Origin: Paenibacillus sp. SYP-B3998
GTDB lineage: Bacteria; Bacillota; Bacilli; Paenibacillales; NBRC-103111
DNA length: 64,000 bases
Assembly (NCBI RefSeq): GCF_010820665.1
Contig: NZ_JAAIKC010000005.1
Coordinates: forward strand, 124,001-188,000
Direction of reading: 5' to 3'
In this document: in pieces, positions 8,410 to 17,637 of the stretch
How the letters are laid out: each line of letters starts with the position of its first letter
Numbering within the stretch: position 1 is the first letter of the stretch
Translations under genes and position numbers: made by a program
The notes under the pieces: model-generated
Database searches by the model: none
Told to the model about the DNA's origin: nothing
The model's input: only the letters and a program-made list of their open reading frames with translations

Positions 8410-9429
8410 TTATTGAAATTGAACAGTTACTCTCGCGTAAGTGGGCTGTCCATTATTGAAATTTCGGACTTTTAAGTAGTAAGGTCGTCCCCAATTTAGG
8501 TAGAAACCTGTAATTAGAGAGTATCGATTACCAGCTCTATCATCATCTTCAGTAACTTTATTTGTTAGAGCTGAATCAGTATAAAGCTCAATAAAAGTAT
8601 CGCACGATTGGTTATATAGCTCTGTTCTTATAGTAGCGTAACCAGCTCCATCAATTTTAAAAACCTTTGACGCTTCACCATTCACATAGCCAGGTGAGTA
8701 TGGAGTTAGCGGCGTTGCCGGAGTAGAACCATCAATATCGACGTTATAAACAACTTCAATCATTGCAGCAATTGGACGAGTATGACCAGTAATACCATCA
8801 GGCTGTCCAGGCACGTTCATTTGAGAAGCAGTTGCGCCATCAAGGAAAATACCATCTATAATACCGGAGTCAACGCCTTTGCAAGCTGTTCTAAAGTCTG
8901 CAAGATATACTTCATCCATGCTACGTACTAAGAAGATGTACTTACTATCACTATATAGTAATGCGGAACGATACCATTGTCCGTCGCCATTATAAGGAAC
9001 TCCCTCTTGTCTAGCAATATTTAACCACTGGGAATCATTTTTTAGGCTCATGCTGATGCCACCTTGTGCCCAATATTGATCATTAGCAGCCAACCAAAGG
9101 TTACTTCGATCACCTACAGTTACGGATCGAAGAACATAATCTTGTGTAGTCTTATCCCATGCAAAGGTCCCTCTTGATGTGTCTTGCTTTCCGCCACTGC
9201 CATAATAGTCGATAGCTTCACCGCGAACAGGTGTCCCATTGTTAACAGCGATTGAATAAACATCTGGATGAGAAGTGCCATCCTGAAAAAATCCCCCATT
9301 AATTCCGATTTTACCTGATCCCGGAACCGTTTGCCCGCCTAGGTAAGTTAGCTGGATATTATTTGGGGAAGTCTTAATTACAGCTAGACGCACTCCATTA
9401 ACTGTTGTTGTGAAAAAATTATAGTACAT
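8410..9429 (-). CDS. Phosphodiester glycosidase (NAGPA-like) family protein
   Basis: The 339-residue protein carries the NAGPA-domain signatures: GINGGFFQDG at about residue 43 and the later FLDGATASQM (about 197-206), equivalent to the usual LDGG/S substrate loop. Known members remove GlcNAc from a phosphodiester bond, as in the lysosomal uncovering enzyme; bacterial members are mostly uncharacterised. Residues about 245-339 form an extra beta-rich domain (DTFIELYTD, YYLKVRNF) resembling pre-peptidase C-terminal type modules. There is no signal peptide. The ATG at 9429 is preceded by AGGAGG. Related proteins occur in phages and cell-surface loci, and the AT-rich context suggests an acquired gene. 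Confidence 0.8.
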   Translation of the reverse strand: MYYNFFTTTVNGVRLAVIKTSPNNIQLTYLGGQTVPGSGKIGINGGFFQDGTSHPDVYSIAVNNGTPVRGEAIDYYGSGGKQDTSRGTFAWDKTTQDYVLRSVTVGDRSNLWLAANDQYWAQGGISMSLKNDSQWLNIARQEGVPYNGDGQWYRSALLYSDSKYIFLVRSMDEVYLADFRTACKGVDSGIIDGIFLDGATASQMNVPGQPDGITGHTRPIAAMIEVVYNVDIDGSTPATPLTPYSPGYVNGEASKVFKIDGAGYATIRTELYNQSCDTFIELYTDSALTNKVTEDDDRAGNRYSLITGFYLNWGRPYYLKVRNFNNGQPTYARVTVQFQ

Positions 9430-9481
9430 TTTGTTTCCTCCTATTAATGTATTAGATTGGGGTAAAAAAATGAAGGGATAT

Positions 9482-9519
9482 TCAGATTGAAGGGGTATCC
9501 CTCCCTAATCTCAATCTGA
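9482..9519. repeat. Inverted repeat in the 5' leader of the glycosidase-like gene
   Basis: TCAGATTGA (9482-9490) and TCAATCTGA (9511-9519) are perfect 9-base inverted copies 20 bases apart, 50-90 bases upstream of the minus-strand start. The pair could form a leader hairpin or be a protein-binding site. Confidence 0.4.
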
Positions 9520-9557
9520 TTCGAATTTCCTTGCCCGTATTCACACAATAACATATA

Positions 9558-9571
9558 GCGTAACGTTACGC
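9558..9571. promoter_or_regulatory. Perfect 14-base palindrome in a divergent intergenic region
   Basis: GCGTAACGTTACGC is fully symmetric and lies between the divergent genes at 9429 and 9662, next to TATAAT-like sequence (9573-9585). It has the size and form of a dimeric repressor operator. No regulator gene is adjacent, so the binding protein is unknown. Confidence 0.5.
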
Positions 9572-9661
9572 AATATAATATTATATAAATCACCGCAACA
9601 TTTTAATTATTTCTTGCGTATACAATTTAAAGAAGATTATTTACTCAAAGGGAGAGAATCT

Positions 9662-10243
9662 ATGAAAAAGTTTATCCTTGGCTTAACGATTGGTATCACA
9701 CTAACAGCTTCAACTGCTGTATTTGCATCCAATACAATACAAGCTTATTTATTCCCAACTTCCTTTTACATTAATAATCATCCTGTAAAATTGGATAATG
9801 ATTATGAAGTTCTTAACTACAACGGCCATGCCTATGTTCCTATTCGTTTTGTTGCTGAAAAACTAGGAGGTTACGTGGATTATAGGCAAGAGCAAGAACT
9901 GAATAGAATTCACATTAATTACTTCGCAGCTAATAAAGAATTCTTGACAGATAAAACGTATCCTGAGATTCATGTTGGGATTGTAGATATGGGACATAGT
10001 TATGGCTATACAGCAATTCAAGGACTTGTATCTATAGATAGTGACATTGGATCTGCCAATAAACATGACTTACAATTTAATTTAAATTTTTATGATGAAA
10101 AGAATAAATTACTAGGCACATTTTTATGGGATTCAAAAGAAAAACCCCTTGATAATAAAGAAATTAGATATTTTACAGATGGGTTTTTAGGAGATGGAAC
10201 GAAATATTCTAAAGTTGAATTGAAAGTAAATAGTTTTAAGTAA
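9662..10243 (+). CDS. Secreted copper-amine-oxidase-N-like stalk-domain protein
   Basis: The 193-residue protein begins with a signal peptide (MKKFILGLTIGITLT, predicted cleavage after VFA near residue 22). Residues about 35-80 fit the copper amine oxidase N-terminal-like stalk domain that is abundant in Paenibacillus exported proteins: a short beta segment, then NGHAYVPIRFVAEKLGG. The rest (about 95-193) is beta-rich and unassigned. The ATG at 9662 is chosen from the signal peptide and the AAAGGGAGAG site; an upstream start at 9614 has neither. It is AT-rich like its divergent neighbour and is followed by a long hairpin terminator. Confidence 0.8.
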   Translation: MKKFILGLTIGITLTASTAVFASNTIQAYLFPTSFYINNHPVKLDNDYEVLNYNGHAYVPIRFVAEKLGGYVDYRQEQELNRIHINYFAANKEFLTDKTYPEIHVGIVDMGHSYGYTAIQGLVSIDSDIGSANKHDLQFNLNFYDEKNKLLGTFLWDSKEKPLDNKEIRYFTDGFLGDGTKYSKVELKVNSFK

Positions 10244-10345
10244 AAAACAAGGCAACAAATTGAATACAGGGAAATTTGGGAATGGTTGCTCGACACTTCC
10301 ATTTTACCAAGGTTTGGTTTCTTTTTGTTTGTAGGAATTATGGAA

Positions 10346-10395
10346 AAGAGCTGCCCCTTAAGGTCTATTTGACCTTTTGAGGCAGCCTCTTTTTT
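10346..10395. terminator. Bidirectional terminator between convergent genes
   Basis: A long imperfect stem (AAGAG-CTGCC-CC-TTAAGGTC pairing with GACCTTTT-GA-GGCAG-CCTCTT) with a TATTT loop ends in T6 on the plus strand. It lies between the convergent ends at 10243 and 10457. Confidence 0.8.
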
Positions 10396-10456
10396 CATTT
10401 AGAAAAGTACGGATATCATGGCGGGAAATCATTCATCTGTCTTTTTGGTTTGATAT

Positions 10457-13400
10457 TTATTTTTTCACAGGAATTTTATGAAATATTTGTTCGAGTAGTA
10501 CAGCTACTTCGGCTCTTGACGCATGATCGGTTGGGTTCAGTTGGCTGCCATTTCCATTAACGATTCCCTCAGTAACCAAGGATAGTATGGCTTCCTTGGC
10601 ATAATCAGGTACCATTTTGGAATCTGCAAAACGATTCAAAGTAGTGGCATCCCCAGATTGAAGTTTAATTCCATACTTCGTCATCGCTTTATGCAGGATA
10701 ACCATAAGATCTTGTCTTGTAATAGGGGCTTCCGGATCAAAGGTATTATTTTCAAATCCTTCAATGACTCCTTGGCTTTTCAGGCTTCCGATTGCTTCGT
10801 AGTAATAACTGTTTTGCGGAACATCAGAGAAGTTGACGGTCGTATCCGATTTCAACGCAAACATTTTCATAAGTAAAAGTGCAACGTCGCCGCGCTTAAT
10901 AGCTGCGCTAGGTGTAAATGTACGGTCGGAAGTTCCAAGGATAATTCCTTTGGAGCTTAGGAAACCAATCGCATTTTGTGCCCATTTGTGATCTTGTAGA
11001 TCATCAAAGATGAGGGCAGGCTGACCGCCCGTGCTACCGCCCGTGCTACCGCCCGTGCTACCGCCCGTGCTGCCGCCAGTGTTACCGCCCGTGCTACCGC
11101 CCGTGCTACCGCCCGTGCTACCGCCCGTGCTACCGCCCGTGCTACCACCAGTGTTACCGCCCGTGCTACCGCCCGTGCTACCGCCCGTGCTACCGCCCGT
11201 ACTACCGCCCGTACTACCGCCCGTACTACCGCCCGTGCTACCGCCCGTGCTACCGCCAGTGTTACCACCCGTGCCGCCGTCCGTGCTTGCTTTTTTGATG
11301 GTCACTTGCAGATGTTTTTCGTCCGCTGCGAGCCCTTCAAAGACCAGCGTGGTTCCATCTGTTTTAATGGAGTAAGTACTAGAAATTTCATAATCTTGGG
11401 AAAGACGATCACTTACTTTTTGAGTAACGACCGTAGCATCATCTGTCGCTGCAACAGGTACGCTGATCTGCTTATTTATTAATCCGTCGGAGACTTGTAC
11501 AACAAGATTACCAGCAGCAGTTGCTCCACTCTCTACTTTGATGGAGAAACGGGATTTTTCCCCAGCAACCCCTCTACTACCAACCTGCTTGGTTTGTAAG
11601 CCTTTTTGTATTTGTTGATTTTCATCTTTGAATGACCAGCTTAATCCTTCAACCGCCGAACCTTCGCCATTTTCCAAAACCTTAAGTTCTACCTTTTCAG
11701 TTCGTCCTCTACCTGGCATTTGTTTGATGATAATGCCTGATGGAGCTTTGGAAGCAGTAACTTCATAAAAGCGGCCTCTATCATGCTTGGACAAAGCTGC
11801 ATTCAGCACCTTTGCAACCTCAGCAGTAACATCTTCTATCTTCCATCCGACATATAGCTTCATATTTAACGGGAGATAGCGACTATATTTATCAAAGGTC
11901 AGCACATCTTTATCTTCTATTTTCATATCCAACACCATGAGCGCTGTCCCAGGTCCATTAATAGGCTGACCATTGGCACCAGTAACCTCACCGGAAAGCG
12001 GTAGGAAATATTCGCTCAGTACCTCGGTCGTTTTGCGACCTGGTTTAACCACGACCGTATCCCCAAGCACGACGCCTACGTTATTCAATGGTTTTACTTG
12101 TGCGTCAACGAGCACTTTCACTTTTGCTTCTGTGGAGCTCACTTTGGTTCCAACAGGCAAGTCGACCAATGATCCAGTTACGACAAAAGTTTGTGCAGTA
12201 GGTTCATTTTTCTGATAGCCGATAGACTGCAAACTCCATTGCACGTTTGTATGGATGCTGCTTCCATCTGCCAACAACGCGGTTACTTGTTTAGGTAAAT
12301 GAAGCGCTTCTGGCGTAGGCGTTGTTCCATTAACGATGCCTGTAATATCAGCTAGACTATCTACTGATTTAACATAACGCATAGCATTTATCGTGACAGT
12401 AGCCGTTGCTGTTTGATTGGATGCTGCAACTCCAGCAGGTAGTTGTCCAAGAGCACCCTTCACTTCAACAGTTTGTTGCTGTTCATTTTTAGGATCGTAG
12501 GATGTGTTTGTTGCATCCCAGATAACATCTACGTGTGCCTTTTTGTCGTTTCCAAGCGTTACTTCAACTTGTTGAGGAAGGTAGGAAGCAAGAGAGGGCT
12601 TATTAATACCGCTCGGCACTTGAGCTACCTGTACCTTTTCAATATTAGTGATTGGAATAGCTGCATTAATTTTGATTGTCGCTTTTGCTTTAACAGAAGT
12701 TGGATTGATTAATCCAGCCGGCACATTTTGTAGATCGCCCACAACCTCGATTGTTTGTGCTGCGGTATTGTTAGGATCGTAGTTTATGCTGGATAGATCC
12801 CATACAATAGGAACCTGAGCTGTTTTGCCATTACTTAGGGTAGCTTCAACTTGATCAGGTAAGCCTAATGCTTTGGTTGTTTTGGCCGTACCGCTGAGCA
12901 CGCCTTCAATAGCAACAGAATTCATGCTTTGGATTGGAATAGCAGCGTTAAAGAATACTTTGGCTTTGGCGACAAAAGGCTCTTTTTTACCGTTAATTAA
13001 AATGCCGCTGTTAGCGATTCCGATAGGCAAACCATAGCGGTCTCCTAAGCTGCCTACAAACTCCACGTAATGCGCGCTTTTATCGTTCAAGTCATAATTG
13101 CTTTGACTCCATGAAACGTCGATCTTGGACGTGTTGTTAACGTCATTATCTAATGTTGTATCAATCTGACTGGGTAAGCCCAATGTATAGAAGCTTGCTC
13201 CGTTTTCTACATTTGTTATATCCGCGATTTCAGCAACACCTGTTATTTGTTTGGCCGCTTTGATCGTAATCTTAGCCGTTGCTTTCAAATTTTGATTGTT
13301 CGTGATGTCTTTCGGAAGGTTGGAAGAACTTGAGCTTTCTCTTAGGGTTCCCACTGCGATAAACGTTTGTGCTTCGGCATTAGAAGGTTCATAGATATCA

Positions 13401-13732
13401 TTGTTCCATCGAACATATAACTCTCTTTCAGTCCCGTTAGTCAGTGTTACCTTGATATAGTTGGGTAAACCGAATTGGTAGGCAGGAGTTCGATTATCAA
13501 AAGTTAGATCTTCAAAGGTCGATACGGATTGGATATCATATGTGGCAGCAGTTACAGTCTGACTTCCCACTGATCCCGCATCATTAAGTGCAAATGTTTG
13601 ACTATTGGAAAGATCTATTTGGGTAACAGGAACGAATTTACCTGCTGATGCCGACGTGGGTAAAACCAAAGACATCAAAACACTAGAGGATACCAAAACT
13701 TTGAAAATAACTTTATTCTTTTTTCGTTTCAT
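10457..13732 (-). CDS. S-layer homology cell-surface protein with Ig-like repeats
   Basis: This is a 1091-residue exported surface protein. A signal peptide (1-30, ending ASA) is followed by about six Big_4-type Ig-like repeats (about 60-560; recurring pattern of LPxxVxxxLxDGxxxxxxVxW and AQTFVVTGxL). Then come a beta-rich region to about 815, a low-complexity GGST/GGNT linker (about 819-904) and three SLH domains (about 907-957, 966-1017, 1031-1084). SLH domains bind pyruvylated secondary cell-wall polymer. There is no catalytic domain, so it is a structural or adhesive protein. A strong Fur box lies about 100 bases upstream. The start at 13732 has GGAGCA nearby and fits the signal peptide. 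Confidence 0.9.
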   Translation of the reverse strand: MKRKKNKVIFKVLVSSSVLMSLVLPTSASAGKFVPVTQIDLSNSQTFALNDAGSVGSQTVTAATYDIQSVSTFEDLTFDNRTPAYQFGLPNYIKVTLTNGTERELYVRWNNDIYEPSNAEAQTFIAVGTLRESSSSSNLPKDITNNQNLKATAKITIKAAKQITGVAEIADITNVENGASFYTLGLPSQIDTTLDNDVNNTSKIDVSWSQSNYDLNDKSAHYVEFVGSLGDRYGLPIGIANSGILINGKKEPFVAKAKVFFNAAIPIQSMNSVAIEGVLSGTAKTTKALGLPDQVEATLSNGKTAQVPIVWDLSSINYDPNNTAAQTIEVVGDLQNVPAGLINPTSVKAKATIKINAAIPITNIEKVQVAQVPSGINKPSLASYLPQQVEVTLGNDKKAHVDVIWDATNTSYDPKNEQQQTVEVKGALGQLPAGVAASNQTATATVTINAMRYVKSVDSLADITGIVNGTTPTPEALHLPKQVTALLADGSSIHTNVQWSLQSIGYQKNEPTAQTFVVTGSLVDLPVGTKVSSTEAKVKVLVDAQVKPLNNVGVVLGDTVVVKPGRKTTEVLSEYFLPLSGEVTGANGQPINGPGTALMVLDMKIEDKDVLTFDKYSRYLPLNMKLYVGWKIEDVTAEVAKVLNAALSKHDRGRFYEVTASKAPSGIIIKQMPGRGRTEKVELKVLENGEGSAVEGLSWSFKDENQQIQKGLQTKQVGSRGVAGEKSRFSIKVESGATAAGNLVVQVSDGLINKQISVPVAATDDATVVTQKVSDRLSQDYEISSTYSIKTDGTTLVFEGLAADEKHLQVTIKKASTDGGTGGNTGGSTGGSTGGSTGGSTGGSTGGSTGGSTGGSTGGNTGGSTGGSTGGSTGGSTGGSTGGNTGGSTGGSTGGSTGGSTGGQPALIFDDLQDHKWAQNAIGFLSSKGIILGTSDRTFTPSAAIKRGDVALLLMKMFALKSDTTVNFSDVPQNSYYYEAIGSLKSQGVIEGFENNTFDPEAPITRQDLMVILHKAMTKYGIKLQSGDATTLNRFADSKMVPDYAKEAILSLVTEGIVNGNGSQLNPTDHASRAEVAVLLEQIFHKIPVKK
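11024..11275. repeat. 12-base tandem repeat encoding the GGST linker
   Basis: About 21 head-to-tail copies of a 12-base unit (plus strand CCGCCCGTGCTA and close variants) encode the Gly-Gly-Ser/Asn-Thr linker of the SLH protein. The unit is a multiple of 3, so copy-number change would shorten or lengthen the linker without a frameshift. The long open frames on the opposite strand and in other frames here are by-products of the repeat. Confidence 0.95.
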
Positions 13733-14043
13733 ATTTATGCTCCTTGCTTCGTGTAGGCTCCCCTGATAGGAAAATTGACTATTATGCTAAAAAGAAACAG
13801 ACATGTAGCGTACATAACCAAAAAGATGATAATGATAATCAATATCACTTAGGGTGCAGGTAGTATTATTAACCATAGGACAGATAATGTCAATCCTAAT
13901 TTTGACAATCCTAAATTTAATTAGAGCTTGCAAAGCACACCCATTTACACAAAACACACGTTACTCTTAACCTTCTGATGACGAGAAGAGACTATAATGT
14001 GTCATATAAAAAAGTCAGAAAGACGTAAGGGGAAAATGCTTAG
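13733..14043. other. Divergent promoter region between SLH protein and sensor kinase
   Basis: The 311-base stretch holds the Fur box and AT-rich promoter sequence for both genes. A CATAAT (minus strand, 13781-13786) could be the -10 of the SLH gene, but its -35 is poor. A TATAAT at 13994-13999 region may serve the kinase gene. No small gene is seen. Confidence 0.4.
13828..13846. promoter_or_regulatory. Fur box
   Basis: GATAATGATAATCAATATC matches 18 of 19 positions of the classical Fur box GATAATGATAATCATTATC. It is 96 bases upstream of the SLH gene start (13732) and about 200 bases upstream of the kinase gene (14044). Fur would repress one or both in iron-replete cells. Confidence 0.75.
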
Positions 14044-15882
14044 ATGCTGCGCAAAGAAAAGGTAAGAGGTGTGCTAAATGGCTGGAAAATGCTCCTTTTT
14101 GTTTTGTTTTCCTATACCGTTTTATTTTTGATTGCTTTTCAAGGCATGATCATCAGCAAACAATCTACGAACACGATTGAAAAACAATATAATCAAATTA
14201 TTTTTGATAAGATGGATTCGCTTTCCGTCAATATTATTAATTATTTGAATTATATCGACGATTTTGCCCGAGGCTTATCGACCAAAACCGATCTAATGCT
14301 TAGAATTCAAGATCATCATGACGTGCCCAAAGAGGTCATCGAGGGTTATTTAAATTACTTCCGGTTACGTTTACCTTTGTACATTCAAATTCTAACCGAT
14401 CAGAATCGCGTGTTTGCTTATCCGCCAATTGATCTAGAAGAAGAGGAGCGGTTCAAAGGGACGCTTGTTTCTTTTCCTTGGTACGGAACACGCTTTTTCC
14501 TCAATAACAGCTACATTCAATCCGACGTAGCCCCCGATTTCCATTACAGTGCTTTCCCGAAAGCCTTGTATATCAGCAAAAACATGCTCAAAGACGATCG
14601 CTCCCTTGGGACGCTTACCATCAAAATGAATGGCTCAGCAATCGAAACGCTGCTCGATGCCGTGCGGATCAACCCGATGAATGCCGTATTTATTTTGTCA
14701 CCAGAAGGCAAGGTGCTGTTTGAGAATACGCAGTCTTCACCTGAGGTTTCGAACTATTTGAAATCACTAGATCGTAATCGTATGGACGAGCTAATAAAGA
14801 AAAACGGCGACGAAGCCGGATCAGGCCAAATGAAAATCGCGGGTCAAGATTGTTATTTTATTTATAAGCAAATTCCTTCTACAACATGGGAAGTACTCTC
14901 GATCATCCCGCTCAAGTCGCTGCATGCGGAGAGTATCAGTGTGTGGCAGACGACGGGTATCACCACAGCGTTCTCCGTGCTATTAATTGTTACGTTTGGT
15001 TATCTTTTATACACGAAGCTGCTGCTGCCTCTACAACGAATGTCCCGGATTATACGTGCAGTTGGAGAGGGTACAAATCCGGAAAAGTATGTTTATAAGG
15101 GGTTCAAGGAGCTGGAAACCTTGAATCAAGGCATCTACCAATTTTTCGAGCAAATTCAGATGCAAATTCAAACCATAAAGGCAGGAGAGAGTGCGAAGAG
15201 GAGACTGGAAGTGCATGTGCTGCAGGAACAAATGCGACCGCATTTTTGGCATAATTCGTTAAATGCCCTGCGATTTATGGCTATGCTGCATGGCAACTCA
15301 ACCATGGCCGACGCCCTTCTGGCGCTCACTCGAATGCTCGATTACACGTTGAAAAATTCGCATACGCTGTTCAGCAAAGTGGAGGAAGAGAGGGATTATG
15401 CCCTCCAATATATCCGATTTCAGGAGATACGCTCGATGCAGCGGATGGATATCGAGATAGAGATCGATGCGCAGGCTCTGGAAGCCCAAATTCCGAAATT
15501 TACCCTCCAACCTTTACTTGAAAATGCGATTACCCATGGCTTCTGTACGCCATTCGATAGAAAGCCTGTCCTTAGTATGCTTATACGTGTGAAGGATGAT
15601 TGGTTGAACATCTGTATCGCGGATAACGGCAATGGGATGGACTCCGATACGCTTCGGACGCTGATGCAGCCAGAGGAGCAAGTACCGTCCTCCTTGCAGA
15701 ATTCCGGCATTAGTCTGTTGAATTTGCAGGAAAGAATTCGATTGGAATACGGCAGTGAGTATGGGGTTTCAGTGGATAGTCAGCTTGGAAAAGGCACTCA
15801 AATTGAGGTCAGGCTTCCTTTGATTACAAGTAAACAGAAAGAAGGTGGAAGTCATGAAGGTCATGAAGGTCATGATCGTTGA
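14044..15882 (+). CDS. YesM-type sensor histidine kinase
   Basis: The 612-residue membrane kinase has an N-terminal membrane segment (about 16-36), a large extracellular sensor region of dCache type (about 45-285), a second membrane segment (about 298-320), HAMP (about 320-370), a His_kinase domain with the phospho-acceptor in QMRPHFWHNSLNALR (about 398-412; most family members have PHFLYNTLN) and a HATPase domain with LLENAITHG and DNGNGMD (about 490-600). It overlaps the following response regulator by 29 bases, so the two form one unit. The next genes are a sugar-type ABC importer, its probable target. Confidence 0.92.
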   Translation: MLRKEKVRGVLNGWKMLLFVLFSYTVLFLIAFQGMIISKQSTNTIEKQYNQIIFDKMDSLSVNIINYLNYIDDFARGLSTKTDLMLRIQDHHDVPKEVIEGYLNYFRLRLPLYIQILTDQNRVFAYPPIDLEEEERFKGTLVSFPWYGTRFFLNNSYIQSDVAPDFHYSAFPKALYISKNMLKDDRSLGTLTIKMNGSAIETLLDAVRINPMNAVFILSPEGKVLFENTQSSPEVSNYLKSLDRNRMDELIKKNGDEAGSGQMKIAGQDCYFIYKQIPSTTWEVLSIIPLKSLHAESISVWQTTGITTAFSVLLIVTFGYLLYTKLLLPLQRMSRIIRAVGEGTNPEKYVYKGFKELETLNQGIYQFFEQIQMQIQTIKAGESAKRRLEVHVLQEQMRPHFWHNSLNALRFMAMLHGNSTMADALLALTRMLDYTLKNSHTLFSKVEEERDYALQYIRFQEIRSMQRMDIEIEIDAQALEAQIPKFTLQPLLENAITHGFCTPFDRKPVLSMLIRVKDDWLNICIADNGNGMDSDTLRTLMQPEEQVPSSLQNSGISLLNLQERIRLEYGSEYGVSVDSQLGKGTQIEVRLPLITSKQKEGGSHEGHEGHDR

Positions 15883-17410
15883 GGATGAAGTATTGGTTCG
15901 ATTAGGCCTAAAAAAGGCAGTCCCATGGTCCACCCTTGGCATGGAGCTGGTATGTGAAGCTAGTGATGGAGCCGAGGCTTACGAAATGTTCGTCAGGCAT
16001 CTCCCCGATATCGTGTTGGTCGATATTGAACTGCCCAAAATGGACGGCTTGCGGTTCATTCAATTCGCCAAGAAGCACAGGGAGGATGCCAAGTTTATTA
16101 TTTTAACGTGTCAGCAGGATATCAAGTATGCGCGAAGCGCTATTCAATTGCAGGTGTCCGATTTTCTTCTGAAATCGACGTTGGATATTAAGGAGCTGTG
16201 CGATATTTTGCAAAATATCTCGGTTGAAATGCTCCTCAAACGACATCGCGAGGACGATTCGGGTTCACCCGAGCTAGACCGGGTTCAGCGGAAAAAGCGG
16301 TTTCTCCAAAGCTGGCTAGACGGCATTCTTCCTAAACCAGATGCAGAGCGCTCGGACGCGCAGCTCCAGGAATTTGCTTCGCTTTTGCAAGCAGCAAGTT
16401 ACCAGGCATGGGTCATTCAACTCAATCAGGAGGATGAGTCGAAGATGGACGAGTCGCATGCGTTCAAGGAAATTGAACAGCAGGCCACACAGCGCTTTGG
16501 GAGCCGTTGTTTGGGCATCGTTCCTGATACGGAGAAGATCAGACTACACCTAGTCTTCGCAGGCGCTTCTTCTACAGCAGAAATCTTAAGCTGGCAAGAA
16601 AGCATGCAGATGAAGCTTGGCAGGCAGATGACTATCGCGGCCAGCTCCATTTTCGTTAACCCCTACGAGTGGCGATCAAACGATCTGCAAGCTGCCGAGC
16701 TGCTCCAGCTCCAATTTTACAAGCCCAACGGCAACCTTTTCAATGACAGTAGTTTAATCCGGGATACACTCACTGAGCCTGTTCAGAGAATAAAAAAAGA
16801 CCTCTATGACCGTATCGGTGCCCTCCAATTCGCTGAGATCTCTGAGCTCGTTGGCGTACTTTGCGAGACCCTGCTGCAGCCGCCTTTTTTGCATCCCCAT
16901 ATGATCAAAAATATGTTTACAGAAATGCTGTTCCGTATCTGGTCAGCATGCGAGGAAATAGCCGATGCCTCAATCCTTACAAATCATCAATTCGTCGACC
17001 GAATTTATGCAGCTGTCCAGTTGGAGGACATCGTCGAGCTGCTGCTGGATGAAGTTCGTAACGCGGAGAAAGCAGTGGCAGCTTGTTACGCTCAGGACGA
17101 TAAATCAAAGCTTATTTTGCTAATCAAGCAGTATATCAAGTCCAACTTGCATAGGGAAGTCTCCCTCCAGGAGATTGCGGATACGTTTCATATGAATAAC
17201 TCCTACTTGAGTCGCATGTTTAAGGAAGTGACGGATTCCAGCTTCACCGAATATGTCCTCTATGAGAAGACAGAGGCTGCTATGGCCTTGATGAAGAGCG
17301 GCATGCCCCTCACCGAGATTTCTGATAAACTGGGCTACCAGAATTTAAGCTCCTTTACCCGCATGTTCAAAAAGGTACGGGGCATATCTCCGTCCCGGTA
17401 CCAGGACTAA
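15854..17410 (+). CDS. YesN-type response regulator with AraC DNA-binding domain
   Basis: The 518-residue protein has a receiver domain (about 4-120; acidic pair EDE at 9-11, phospho-Asp in IVLVDIELP near residue 55, Lys in FLLKSTLD near 108), a middle region of about 270 residues, and two AraC HTH motifs at the C-terminus (about 415-515; DTFHMNNSYLSRMFKEV and LGYQNLSSFTRMFKKVRG). A 9-base unit repeated three times puts ATG codons in frame at 15854, 15863 and 15872; 15854 has the best spacing from AAGGTGG. It should activate the following ABC operon. Confidence 0.92.
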   Translation: MKVMKVMIVEDEVLVRLGLKKAVPWSTLGMELVCEASDGAEAYEMFVRHLPDIVLVDIELPKMDGLRFIQFAKKHREDAKFIILTCQQDIKYARSAIQLQVSDFLLKSTLDIKELCDILQNISVEMLLKRHREDDSGSPELDRVQRKKRFLQSWLDGILPKPDAERSDAQLQEFASLLQAASYQAWVIQLNQEDESKMDESHAFKEIEQQATQRFGSRCLGIVPDTEKIRLHLVFAGASSTAEILSWQESMQMKLGRQMTIAASSIFVNPYEWRSNDLQAAELLQLQFYKPNGNLFNDSSLIRDTLTEPVQRIKKDLYDRIGALQFAEISELVGVLCETLLQPPFLHPHMIKNMFTEMLFRIWSACEEIADASILTNHQFVDRIYAAVQLEDIVELLLDEVRNAEKAVAACYAQDDKSKLILLIKQYIKSNLHREVSLQEIADTFHMNNSYLSRMFKEVTDSSFTEYVLYEKTEAAMALMKSGMPLTEISDKLGYQNLSSFTRMFKKVRGISPSRYQD

Positions 17411-17637
17411 CCTGATAAGCGAGCTGGCAAAAGATGATAAACAGGTAGGCTAATAACCGCATATATTTACTGCTCCTTTATTTGCACGATATAATTCCGC
17501 CTCTGCGGGATACTGTCCGCTATCAAGATAAACAATCGGTCAAAGTCGGTCATGTCCAAGCAGACACCCGCCATTTATACTAATCCTGAAAGGCGAAATC
17601 ATTCCGATGCGAGATAGAAAAAGGAGAGAAACGACCC

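Noticed and set aside
11024..11275. CRISPR-like array
   Set aside because: Units are 12 bases, head to tail and without unique spacers; they are coding repeats.
11024..11375. Long Val-Leu-Pro-Pro and Ala-Arg-Ala-Val repeat frames on either strand
   Set aside because: They come from the 12-base repeat of the SLH linker read in other frames; no ribosome site and no homologous pattern.
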